The position numbers and the translations under genes are program-made. This document shows, piece after piece, positions 1 through 5,303 of a stretch of DNA of 5,303 bases; position 1 is the first letter of the stretch; every line of letters starts with the position of its first letter. The notes beneath the pieces are model-generated. The model ran no database searches and was not told where the DNA came from. It saw only the letters and a program-made list of their open reading frames with translations. The stretch covers positions 1 to 5,303 of the forward strand of contig SKFV01000119.1 of assembly GCA_007117785.1 (NCBI GenBank), read 5' to 3'. The DNA comes from Pseudomonas sp. (GTDB taxonomy: Bacteria > Pseudomonadota > Gammaproteobacteria > Pseudomonadales > Pseudomonadaceae).

Positions 1-228
1 CAGATCATTGTGCTTGCCACCGGCGCGCACACACTTCTGGCTACTGGCCGCCCGGGTGTAATCACGTTGTTCGAGACCGAGAAAACAGTCCTTGAACTGA
101 TTCATGCCAGCATTGGTAAACAGCAGGGTCGGGTCGTCGACCGGAATCAGCGAACTGGAGGCAACACGGCTGTGCCCCTGCTGCTCGAAGAAACGGAGGA
201 AGGCTTCACGGATTTCAGCGCTTTTCAT
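1..228 (-). CDS. alaS: Alanyl-tRNA synthetase, N-terminal part (cut by window edge)
   Basis: Cytoplasmic class II synthetase that charges tRNA-Ala with alanine. Only the first 76 codons are in the window; the frame is open at position 1. The start is ATG at 228-226, preceded by the Shine-Dalgarno-like GGGGAG a few bases upstream. The translation opens MKSAEIREAFLRFFEQQGHS and continues with SSSLIPVDDPTLLFTNAGMN (residues 24-43), QFKDCFLG and SQKCVRAGGKHNDL (63-76). These are the highly conserved opening blocks of bacterial AlaRS, covering the class II motif 1 region and the start of the aminoacylation core. The full protein is normally about 870 residues, so editing and C-Ala domains lie outside. 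It is the next gene after gpx on the same strand but has its own promoter. In P. aeruginosa alaS also follows the aru cluster, so its position here is the conserved right-hand anchor of the locus. Confidence 0.97.
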   Translation of the reverse strand, partial: MKSAEIREAFLRFFEQQGHSRVASSSLIPVDDPTLLFTNAGMNQFKDCFLGLEQRDYTRAASSQKCVRAGGKHNDL

Positions 229-255
229 AACTCCCCTACCACAGATAGTTGAACC

Positions 256-272
256 TGCCTGAAAATCAGGCA
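256..272 (-). promoter_or_regulatory. Perfect palindrome/hairpin at the 5' end of the alaS leader
   Basis: Minus-strand TGCCTGA-TTT-TCAGGCA is a 7-bp perfect inverted repeat with a 3-nt loop. It begins only a few bases after the predicted alaS transcription start. It has no U-run after it on the minus strand, so it does not look like an intrinsic terminator. It could be a 5' stabilising hairpin or an operator. E. coli AlaRS is known to repress its own gene by binding a palindrome around the alaS start site, which makes autoregulation a reasonable but unproved reading. Confidence 0.5.
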
Positions 273-275
273 AAG

Positions 276-310
276 GCGGGCATTATATAGACATTGCAGC
301 ACGGTATGCA
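276..310 (-). promoter_or_regulatory. Predicted alaS promoter with GC-rich discriminator
   Basis: Reading the minus strand, a perfect -10 hexamer TATAAT lies at 287-282. It is followed at once by GCCCGCC (281-275), a GC-rich discriminator of the sort found on stringently controlled promoters of translation genes. The -35 position at 17-bp spacing (310-305, TGCATA) matches the consensus at only three of six positions, so activity may depend on upstream elements or a factor. The start site is predicted near 275-276, giving a leader of about 48 nt before the alaS ATG. The -10 and discriminator are seen directly; the start site and regulation are inferred. Confidence 0.6.
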
Positions 311-317
311 CCAGCCC

Positions 318-332
318 ACAGGTTGAAACTGT
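318..332. repeat. Operator-like 15-bp dyad upstream of the alaS promoter
   Basis: ACAGGTTGAAACTGT reads the same on both strands except for one mismatched pair. Its centre (325) is about 50 bp upstream of the predicted alaS start, a usual place for an activator or an upstream operator. The ACAG...CTGT polarity is the reverse of a LexA box, so it is not one. A related sequence in opposite orientation lies at 242-257 in the alaS leader. No binding protein can be named from the sequence. Confidence 0.3.
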
Positions 333-378
333 CTATCAACGAGATTAACAAAACAAGAATAGCAGTTGGCAGATCAGA

Positions 379-918
379 TTAAGGGGTCAAAACCTGCTCA
401 ATCGCCTGGCGAAGGGTAGCGGATTCAGGCGTTACCCGACTTGGGAAGCTACCGACAAGGTCTCCTTCGGCATCCAGCAGGTACTTGTGGAAGTTCCAGC
501 CCGGCTCTTCGCCAGCAGCACTGATAAGTTGACGGTAAAAGGGATGTGCGCCCGGGCCGGTCAGCGCCAGTGGCTCGGTCATCTGAAAGGTCACGCCATA
601 ATTGACGTAACAGACATCGGCGATAGCCTCTTGGTCACGGGCTTCCTGCCGGAAGTCGTTGGAGGGGACGCCGAGGATGGCCAGCCCTTGGTCGGCATAG
701 GATTCATACAGGGTTTGCAAACCGGCAAACTGGCCGGTGAAGCCGCAGAAACTGGCGGTGTTGACGACCAGCAAGGGTTTGCCCGCATAGCGCTCACACA
801 GGTTGACCTGATCATTGGAACGCAAGGCCTGCAATTCATGCTGCAATATTTCCGGGCATTCGGCCCAGGCATGACCGACAAGCAGAAACAGAACCGTACC
901 CGCAATTGACCGCCGCAT
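379..918 (-). CDS. Exported glutathione peroxidase-family thiol peroxidase
   Basis: This 179-residue protein belongs to the thioredoxin-fold GPx family, which reduces hydrogen peroxide or organic hydroperoxides. Residues 1-19 form a Sec signal peptide: Arg-Arg after Met, a hydrophobic stretch TVLFLLVG, then the AWA|E cleavage site. The mature enzyme should therefore be periplasmic. The active-site motif VNTASFCGFTG gives the peroxidatic Cys58 (Cys, not selenocysteine). Gln91 in NDFRQE and Trp141-Asn142 in GWNFHKYL complete the usual Cys-Gln-Trp-Asn tetrad. Cys103 in DVCYVNYGVTF sits where the resolving Cys of thioredoxin-dependent members (yeast Gpx3 type) lies, so thioredoxin-like reductants are more likely than glutathione. 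ATG 918 was chosen over the GTG at 993 because it starts the signal peptide and has GAGGG upstream. The gene occupies the place where aruD, aruB and aruE stand in P. aeruginosa. Enzyme family is certain; reductant is inferred. Confidence 0.9.
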   Translation of the reverse strand: MRRSIAGTVLFLLVGHAWAECPEILQHELQALRSNDQVNLCERYAGKPLLVVNTASFCGFTGQFAGLQTLYESYADQGLAILGVPSNDFRQEARDQEAIADVCYVNYGVTFQMTEPLALTGPGAHPFYRQLISAAGEEPGWNFHKYLLDAEGDLVGSFPSRVTPESATLRQAIEQVLTP

Positions 919-946
919 ATGCCTGCCCTCAAGAAAAGTAATGGAA

Positions 947-952
947 AGTATA
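947..952 (-). promoter_or_regulatory. Possible -10 box of a gpx promoter
   Basis: Minus-strand TATACT (952-947) lies about 28 bp before the gpx ATG, in the only stretch of non-coding DNA between aruG and gpx. A CTGACA (981-976) resembles a -35 box but is 23 bp away, too far for a normal sigma-70 spacer, and no better -35 is seen. A weak or factor-dependent promoter is possible. Alternatively gpx may be expressed by read-through from aruG, as the 919-1020 spacer holds no convincing intrinsic terminator. Confidence 0.3.
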
Positions 953-1020
953 GGAGCAGCAGTCCGCCGCCACCATGTCAGGGCTGTATCCACTTATGTC
1001 GCCGCATACATGCAACTGGC

Positions 1021-2079
1021 TTAAATGACCGGCCAGGCCGAGTCACCTGCATAGGGGTCAGCATCGGCTATGGGGGCCAGAGGCACCGCACGCACTGGCA
1101 TCCCTGCGCGCAGTCGCAGGCGTTGTGCGGTTTCTTTGGCGACAATCAGGGTGCCGGTGGCAACTCGGCCGGCCCCCACCGTCATCCGGCAATCGGCCCG
1201 GCCGCGGTTGTGAATCAGATAATCCTGCGCCTGCTCGCCGGGTGTGCCTATGGCCAGCAGCAGGACCTGACTGTCACGAATTGAACGTACCTGCTGTATC
1301 GGTGCTTCGACCGTGGCACCGCCATCAAAGATATCGACATACCCCTGATAGCTGAAACCCTCCTCCTGCAGCATCGCCAGACCGGGAACTGATTGCGGGT
1401 GCACCTGACCAATCGCCGCGCGAGCGGCGTCACTGAGAAAGCAGGCGTAGAGGGGAAACTTGGGCATCATTTCAGCAATAAATGCCTTGCTGCCGATCCC
1501 GGTCAGGTAGTCGGCACGGGCAAATTCCATCTTGAAAAAATGCCGACCCAGACTATCCCAGAACGGCGAGCGACCTTCAGCATCACTCATACCACGAATT
1601 TCGCAGATCGCCCGGGGGGCAAACTCGGCAGCAAACTCGGCCATGAACAGCAAACGGGATTTGGACAGCAAGCGCCCGGTGCGAGCCGAACGGTGTGGCG
1701 GCGGCAGAAAGAGTGAACACAGGGCCGTGCTGCCGGTCAGGTCATTGACCAGAAACAGGGTCGGATGTTGACGATACACCTGCATTTCGCTGCTGGCTGA
1801 TACGGTCAAACCCACGCGATAGCTGTACCAGGGTTCACGCAAGCCGGCAGCGGCCAGCAAGGCACTGGTACCCAGCACATCACCGTTATCATCCTCCAGC
1901 AAAAACAGGTAATCCGCCTCGGCCGGTTCAGCCTCGCCGGCAAAGCTCCGGGCTACGCGCTGCAAGCGCTCGGCCAAGTGTTCCTTGTTGGCTGGCAGAC
2001 TGGTCAGGCCGGTACCTGCTCGCTCGGCAAACGCCAGCAAGCCTGCCAGATCATCCGGTGTTGCCGCGCGCACCAGCAT
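1021..2079 (-). CDS. aruG: Arginine N-succinyltransferase, beta subunit
   Basis: This 352-residue protein is one subunit of the cytoplasmic enzyme that moves succinyl from succinyl-CoA to the alpha-amino group of L-arginine, step 1 of the AST pathway; the P. aeruginosa enzyme also accepts ornithine. It carries the AstA-family blocks in order: GLTSLPANKEHL (24-35), YLFLLEDDNGDVLGTSAL (57-74), GLREPWYSYRVG (79-90), LFLVNDLTGSTALCSLFL (108-125), SPFWDSLGRHFF (171-182), AFIAEMMPKFPLY (199-211), IGQVHPQS (223-230) and YVDIFDGG (247-254). It is closer to single-chain E. coli AstA than AruF is, for example LLSKSR and the intact GLTSLP. The ATG lies 1 bp after the aruF stop, with GGAGG inside the end of aruF nine bases upstream, so translational coupling is expected. 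About 18 residues follow the usual family end (VRAVPL), an unusual small tail. Confidence 0.95.
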   Translation of the reverse strand: MLVRAATPDDLAGLLAFAERAGTGLTSLPANKEHLAERLQRVARSFAGEAEPAEADYLFLLEDDNGDVLGTSALLAAAGLREPWYSYRVGLTVSASSEMQVYRQHPTLFLVNDLTGSTALCSLFLPPPHRSARTGRLLSKSRLLFMAEFAAEFAPRAICEIRGMSDAEGRSPFWDSLGRHFFKMEFARADYLTGIGSKAFIAEMMPKFPLYACFLSDAARAAIGQVHPQSVPGLAMLQEEGFSYQGYVDIFDGGATVEAPIQQVRSIRDSQVLLLAIGTPGEQAQDYLIHNRGRADCRMTVGAGRVATGTLIVAKETAQRLRLRAGMPVRAVPLAPIADADPYAGDSAWPVI

Positions 2080-2080
2080 T

Positions 2081-3097
2081 TCAGTTCACCTCCAACAGGC
2101 GCAGTGCATCACCATTACGCACCTTGAGCAGCTCAGCCTGCTCGGGGTCAAGTGTCAGCATCTGACCCGGCTGCCAATCAACATTGAGTACCGCTGCGCG
2201 GTAATCTGCAACCAACTGATTACTGACCAGCCAGCGCTGCCGACCCGGCGCCACCTCGGCAACCACATCGGCACAGGCAACCTGACTGGTAGCCACTGCC
2301 CGCAGACTGTTACTGCGGGCATGCAGAACCGGGCCGCCATCAAAAATATCCACGTAGTTGTCGGTTTCAAAGCCCTGTTCCAGCAGCAGCTCAAACACCG
2401 CCTCCGAGGCAGGATTGACCTGGCCGATGACTTCCTGGGCGGCATCCGACAGCATGGGCACATAGATAGGGTAACCCGGCATCAGTTCCGCCAGAAAGCT
2501 GCGCCCACGCAGCAGGCCGATCTGCTCGGCTTCACTGTAATCGACGGCAAAGAAGTGACGCCCGACCGCATCCCAGAACGGGGCGTTGTGACCATCGCTG
2601 ATGCCGGCCACTTCCACCGCTACCGACTCGGCAAAGCGGTCCGGGTGGCTGGCCATGAAAACCAGGCGTCCGAGGGCATTCAACGCCAATACCGATGACG
2701 CCTGACCCGGCAACTGATACAGGCCGGACAGCAGGCTGTGGCCGGTCAGATCGTGGCACAGGGACAACACATGAATCCGGTTATGCAGGCCCAGCTCCCG
2801 CGAAGCGTGCAGAAAAACTTCATTGCGGAAGGTATAAAAGGGCTGACTGAAACCGGCCGCGGTCACAATACTGCTGCAACCGACCAGCTCACCACTGTCG
2901 CTGTCCTCCAGGACAAAAAAGTAGCGTTCTTCACCGCTGAAGGTCACCCCTTCGAGCATGGCCGCCTCCGAGCCCTCAATCAGCTCTGCCAGACGTTGCT
3001 CGGCGGCAGGCACGGCAGCAGTCCCCGCCTTGGTCGCGGTGACCAGGCGTTGGATACGGCCCATGTCCTGACGGCGGCAAAGTCGTTGCAACAGCAT
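2081..3097 (-). CDS. aruF: Arginine N-succinyltransferase, alpha subunit
   Basis: This 338-residue partner and paralogue of AruG forms the hetero-oligomeric arginine (and ornithine) N-succinyltransferase. Family blocks visible are RYFFVLEDSDSGELVGCS (58-75), GFSQPFYTFRNEVFLHASR (82-100), LSLCHDLTGHSLLSGLY (111-127), APFWDAVGRHFF (172-183), FLAELMPGYPIYVPMLSDAA (201-220), IGQVNPAS (224-231) and NYVDIFDGG (247-255). Start choice: the frame can be extended upstream to a TTG at 3118 inside aruC, but ATG 3097 matches the family N-terminus (MLLxR-x6-DMGRIQRL), gives the usual length, and has AAGGCGGA just upstream, partly formed by the aruC stop. It begins 13 bp after aruC and ends 1 bp before aruG. 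Oddity: the conserved N-terminal GxTSLP motif, present in AruG, reads GTAAVP here (residues 25-30), so this subunit may have lost part of the ligand site. Confidence 0.94.
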   Translation of the reverse strand: MLLQRLCRRQDMGRIQRLVTATKAGTAAVPAAEQRLAELIEGSEAAMLEGVTFSGEERYFFVLEDSDSGELVGCSSIVTAAGFSQPFYTFRNEVFLHASRELGLHNRIHVLSLCHDLTGHSLLSGLYQLPGQASSVLALNALGRLVFMASHPDRFAESVAVEVAGISDGHNAPFWDAVGRHFFAVDYSEAEQIGLLRGRSFLAELMPGYPIYVPMLSDAAQEVIGQVNPASEAVFELLLEQGFETDNYVDIFDGGPVLHARSNSLRAVATSQVACADVVAEVAPGRQRWLVSNQLVADYRAAVLNVDWQPGQMLTLDPEQAELLKVRNGDALRLLEVN

Positions 3098-3110
3098 GCG
3101 CAAATCCGCC

Positions 3111-4325
3111 TTAACCAACCAGCTCGGCCAGCGCCTGATCCAGCCGCGCCAGCGCTTCGGTGATGTCCGCTTGCGGAATCACCAGACTCGGCGCAATCCG
3201 CATGACATTCGGCCCAGCCTGCAGTACCAACAAGCCATGACGTTCAGCGGTCGCCTGCACATCCTTGGCGCGGCCTTGCCAGGCCTCGCTCAATACTGCA
3301 CCGAGCAACAGGCCGCGCCCGCGTACACTGGCAAAGACACCATAACGTTCAGCCAGCGCCAGCAGGCCCTCACGCAGTTGCTGCTCACGCTCGGCAACAC
3401 CCGCCAGCACTTCAGGCGTATTGACAATATCCAGCACCCGCTCGGCCACGGCACAGCCCAGTGGATTGCCACCATAGGTACTGCCGTGGGTGCCCACCTC
3501 CAGATGACTGGCCACCTCAGCGGTAGCCAGCATGGCGGCAATCGGAAAGCCGCCACCCAGACTTTTCGCCGTGGTAAGAATGTCCGGCACGACATCACCT
3601 TGCATGTAGGCATACAGACTGCCGGTACGTCCCATGCCGCTTTGCACTTCATCGAACAGCAACAAAGCCTGATGAGCATCACAGAGTTCTCGCGCCGCCT
3701 GCAAATAGGCCGGATCGGCAGGAATCACCCCGCCCTCCCCCTGAATCGGTTCGATCACCACGGCGCAGGTGCGCGCGGACACCGCTTTACGCAGCGCGTC
3801 GGTATCGTTGAAGGGCACATGGGTGATGCCCTGCAGAGCCGGTCCAAACCCCTGGGAATACTTCGGCTGGCCGCCGACACTGACCGTAAAGAGCGTACGG
3901 CCATGAAAGCTGTTGGTGCAGGCGATGATCTCGTGCTTGTCCGCACCATGGGTGTTGTGCGCCCAGCGCCGGGCCAGCTTGAAGGCAGCCTCGTTGGCTT
4001 CGGCGCCTGAGTTGGCAAAGAACACCTTGTCGGCAAAAGTTGCTGCCGCCAATTTGTGCGCCAGACGCAGCGCTGGCTCGTTGGTCAGAATATTCGACAC
4101 ATGCCAGAGCAGGCCCGCCTGGGTAGTCAGCGCTTCCACCAGTTGCGGATGCGCGTGACCCAGCGCGTTGACCGCGATACCGCCGGCCAGGTCAATATAC
4201 TCGCGGCCTTGCTGGTCCCACAGGCGCGAGCCTTCACCACGCACCGGGATCATCTGCACCGGTGCGTAGTTGGGCATCATGACCCGATCATAGTCCGACC
4301 GGCCGACCTGTATTGACTGCGACAT
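3111..4325 (-). CDS. aruC: Succinylornithine / acetylornithine aminotransferase
   Basis: This 404-residue class III PLP-dependent aminotransferase converts N2-succinylornithine and 2-oxoglutarate to N-succinylglutamate semialdehyde and glutamate, step 3 of the AST pathway. In P. aeruginosa AruC also serves arginine biosynthesis as the ArgD activity, so a dual role is likely. Visible motifs are IDLAGGIAVNALGHAHP (44-60), the phosphate-binding FANSGAEANEAA (103-114), NSFHGRT (138-144), IEPIQGEGG (191-199), FDEVQSGMGRTG (224-235) with Asp225 contacting the pyridine nitrogen, and the Schiff-base Lys254 in TTAKSLGGGFP. GTHGSTYGGNPLGCAVA (278-294) completes the core. Length is normal and nothing is missing. 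The ATG has a very strong Shine-Dalgarno AGAGGAGAG (4341-4333) seven bases upstream. It follows argR by 38 bp and leads the aruCFG cluster. Confidence 0.96.
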   Translation of the reverse strand: MSQSIQVGRSDYDRVMMPNYAPVQMIPVRGEGSRLWDQQGREYIDLAGGIAVNALGHAHPQLVEALTTQAGLLWHVSNILTNEPALRLAHKLAAATFADKVFFANSGAEANEAAFKLARRWAHNTHGADKHEIIACTNSFHGRTLFTVSVGGQPKYSQGFGPALQGITHVPFNDTDALRKAVSARTCAVVIEPIQGEGGVIPADPAYLQAARELCDAHQALLLFDEVQSGMGRTGSLYAYMQGDVVPDILTTAKSLGGGFPIAAMLATAEVASHLEVGTHGSTYGGNPLGCAVAERVLDIVNTPEVLAGVAEREQQLREGLLALAERYGVFASVRGRGLLLGAVLSEAWQGRAKDVQATAERHGLLVLQAGPNVMRIAPSLVIPQADITEALARLDQALAELVG

Positions 4326-4332
4326 GGTAAAG

Positions 4333-4341
4333 CTCTCCTCT
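4333..4341 (-). promoter_or_regulatory. Strong ribosome binding site of aruC
   Basis: AGAGGAGAG on the minus strand, seven bases before the aruC ATG, fixes the aruC start. The whole argR-aruC gap is 38 bp, so this site takes up much of the available space. There is little room for a separate promoter and ArgR operator in the gap itself; any such elements would have to overlap the end of argR. Confidence 0.8.
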
Positions 4342-4363
4342 GGCTACCTTATGTGGACGTTGT

Positions 4364-5303
4364 TTAAACAGTAGCATCCTGCTGTTGTGCGCGCCGCCGA
4401 TTGCGGTCCTCACGCGGGGTAATACCAAAAAAGTTGCGATAGGCGCTGGAAAAATGCGGACCCGACGAAAACCCGCAGGACAGGCCAATCTGGATGATCG
4501 ACTTGCTGGTTTGCAGTAACATCTGTCGCGCACGGTTAAGGCGCATCTCGAGATAATACTGTGATGGCACACTGTCCAGATACTGGCGAAAGATCCGCTC
4601 CAGTTGCCGCCGCGACACACAGACGTGATTGGCGATCTCGTCAGTGGTCAAGGGTTCTTCAATATTGGCTTCCATCAGAATGACCGCCTGGGTCAGCTTC
4701 GGATGGCTGCTACCCAGCCGGTTGCGCAAGGGCACGCGCTGTTTCTCGGTTGCGTCTCGCGTGCGTTCGAGGGTCAGATCCTCAGCCACCAACGCCGCCA
4801 GGTCTTGCCCCTGCTGTTCTACCAGATGATTGAGAAACAGATCCACAGTCGCCTGCAGGCCACTGCTGGTGATCCTTTTGCGATCCTCAACAAACAACTG
4901 GCTGGTCGCCTCCACCGCCGGAAAGCGTTCACGAAATTCGTCCAGCATGCGCCAATGCACGGCGCAACGGCAACCATCCAGCATGCCGGTCATGGCCAGC
5001 GGAAATACGCCCGCCTCGATCGCCCCCAGCTCGACCCCATCCAACAACCATTGACGCAACAAAGGCGCTAGCCAGCCAGGAATTTGGGCAGGCAACTGAT
5101 CAGCATCCGCCACCAACCACAAGGACGACAATTCCTGTGTCTGTTCACGCAGGGAATTGGCCGGCCATAGCAGGCCTTCCGGGGTAACTATGGGGTGTTC
5201 ATCGAGCGTCAGACAAGTGACTTTATAGCACTCGCGCTCGGCCAGGCGGTTAGCCGAGCGCAACACGGCAAGCGCCGGCATAAGCACAGCCGGGGAGGCC
5301 CCC
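4364..5303 (-). CDS. argR: AraC-family arginine-responsive regulator ArgR (5' end outside window)
   Basis: This is the pseudomonad-type ArgR, unrelated to the E. coli hexameric ArgR, which activates arginine catabolic genes and represses biosynthetic ones in response to arginine. The frame stays open to the window edge. A GTG at 5287 begins a 307-codon stretch, but the in-frame residues GASPA before it continue the family fold, so about 15-25 N-terminal residues are probably missing. Numbering from that GTG, residues 1-185 form a glutamine-amidotransferase/DJ-1-like sensor domain. Its nucleophile-elbow position reads GAIEAG (88-93), with Glu in place of a catalytic Cys, as expected of a non-enzymatic sensor. 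Residues 197-295 form the double helix-turn-helix: LTTDEIANHVCVSRRQLER (213-231) and SIIQIGLSCGFSSGPHFSSA (263-282), ending with the AraC signature FFGITPRE. It precedes aruC by 38 bp on the same strand, so it may be co-transcribed with its target operon. Confidence 0.93.
   Translation of the reverse strand, partial: GASPAVLMPALAVLRSANRLAERECYKVTCLTLDEHPIVTPEGLLWPANSLREQTQELSSLWLVADADQLPAQIPGWLAPLLRQWLLDGVELGAIEAGVFPLAMTGMLDGCRCAVHWRMLDEFRERFPAVEATSQLFVEDRKRITSSGLQATVDLFLNHLVEQQGQDLAALVAEDLTLERTRDATEKQRVPLRNRLGSSHPKLTQAVILMEANIEEPLTTDEIANHVCVSRRQLERIFRQYLDSVPSQYYLEMRLNRARQMLLQTSKSIIQIGLSCGFSSGPHFSSAYRNFFGITPREDRNRRRAQQQDATV

Noticed and set aside
10..252. Plus-strand open frame of 80 codons opposite alaS
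   Set aside because: The minus strand gives an unmistakable AlaRS N-terminus across the same bases.
256..272. Palindrome before alaS as a gpx intrinsic terminator
   Set aside because: No run of T follows it on the minus strand, and it lies downstream of the alaS -10 box, so termination there would block alaS.
487..909. Plus-strand open frame of 140 codons opposite gpx
   Set aside because: The minus-strand frame has a signal peptide and a full GPx active site; the plus-strand frame has neither a ribosome site nor a recognisable motif.
957..975. Possible sigma-54 (-24/-12) promoter for gpx
   Set aside because: The GG and GC elements have nine or twelve bases between them instead of ten, so the spacing rule is broken.
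997..1015. TGTCGC motif as an ArgR half-site in the aruG-gpx spacer
   Set aside because: The AA that should follow after eight bases is displaced and no second half-site is seen nearby.
1985..2698. Plus-strand open frame of 237 codons across the aruF/aruG junction
   Set aside because: It lies opposite two well-supported genes and its low-complexity translation shows no family signature.
3098..3118. TTG at 3118 as the aruF start, overlapping aruC
   Set aside because: ATG 3097 has a better-placed ribosome site and matches the family N-terminus and length.
3096..4010. Plus-strand open frame of 304 codons opposite aruC
   Set aside because: It is antisense to a fully conserved aminotransferase, its product has no recognisable domain and is rich in Gln, His and Arg as expected of a shadow frame in GC-rich coding DNA.
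4604..5071. Plus-strand open frame of 155 codons opposite argR
   Set aside because: The minus strand encodes an intact AraC-family regulator here; the opposite frame is compositionally a shadow.

Overview
The window reads as a chromosomal segment of a gammaproteobacterium of the Pseudomonas/Halopseudomonas type. All six recognisable genes lie on the minus strand. The main clues are an AraC-type ArgR directly upstream of aruC, the split two-subunit arginine succinyltransferase aruF/aruG, which is a Pseudomonas-group hallmark (enterobacteria have a single astA), and alaS at the end of the cluster. I saw no RNA genes, mobile elements or CRISPR arrays.

Transcription runs from high to low coordinates. 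It starts with argR (5' end cut off by the window edge), then a 38-bp gap, aruC, a 13-bp gap, aruF, a 1-bp gap and aruG. The tight spacing and strong Shine-Dalgarno sequences indicate that aruC, aruF and aruG form one operon, possibly continuous with argR. A 102-bp spacer without a clear terminator follows, then a signal-peptide-bearing, cysteine-type glutathione peroxidase homologue (gpx). After a 150-bp intergenic region with a good -10 box, a GC-rich discriminator and a perfect hairpin palindrome comes alaS, of which only the first 76 codons are present.

Functionally, ArgR is the arginine-responsive regulator of the arginine succinyltransferase (AST) pathway. AruF and AruG together transfer succinyl from succinyl-CoA to arginine (step 1). 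AruC transaminates N2-succinylornithine (step 3). Steps 2, 4 and 5 need AruB (dihydrolase), AruD (semialdehyde dehydrogenase) and AruE (desuccinylase). In Pseudomonas aeruginosa these are encoded between aruG and alaS. Here they are absent from that position and gpx stands in their place. This rearranged or reduced aru locus is the most notable feature of the window. Other points worth checking are an AruF whose N-terminal GxTSLP motif is lost, a short C-terminal tail on AruG, and operator-like dyads around the alaS promoter. I found no convincing wholly new biological system.
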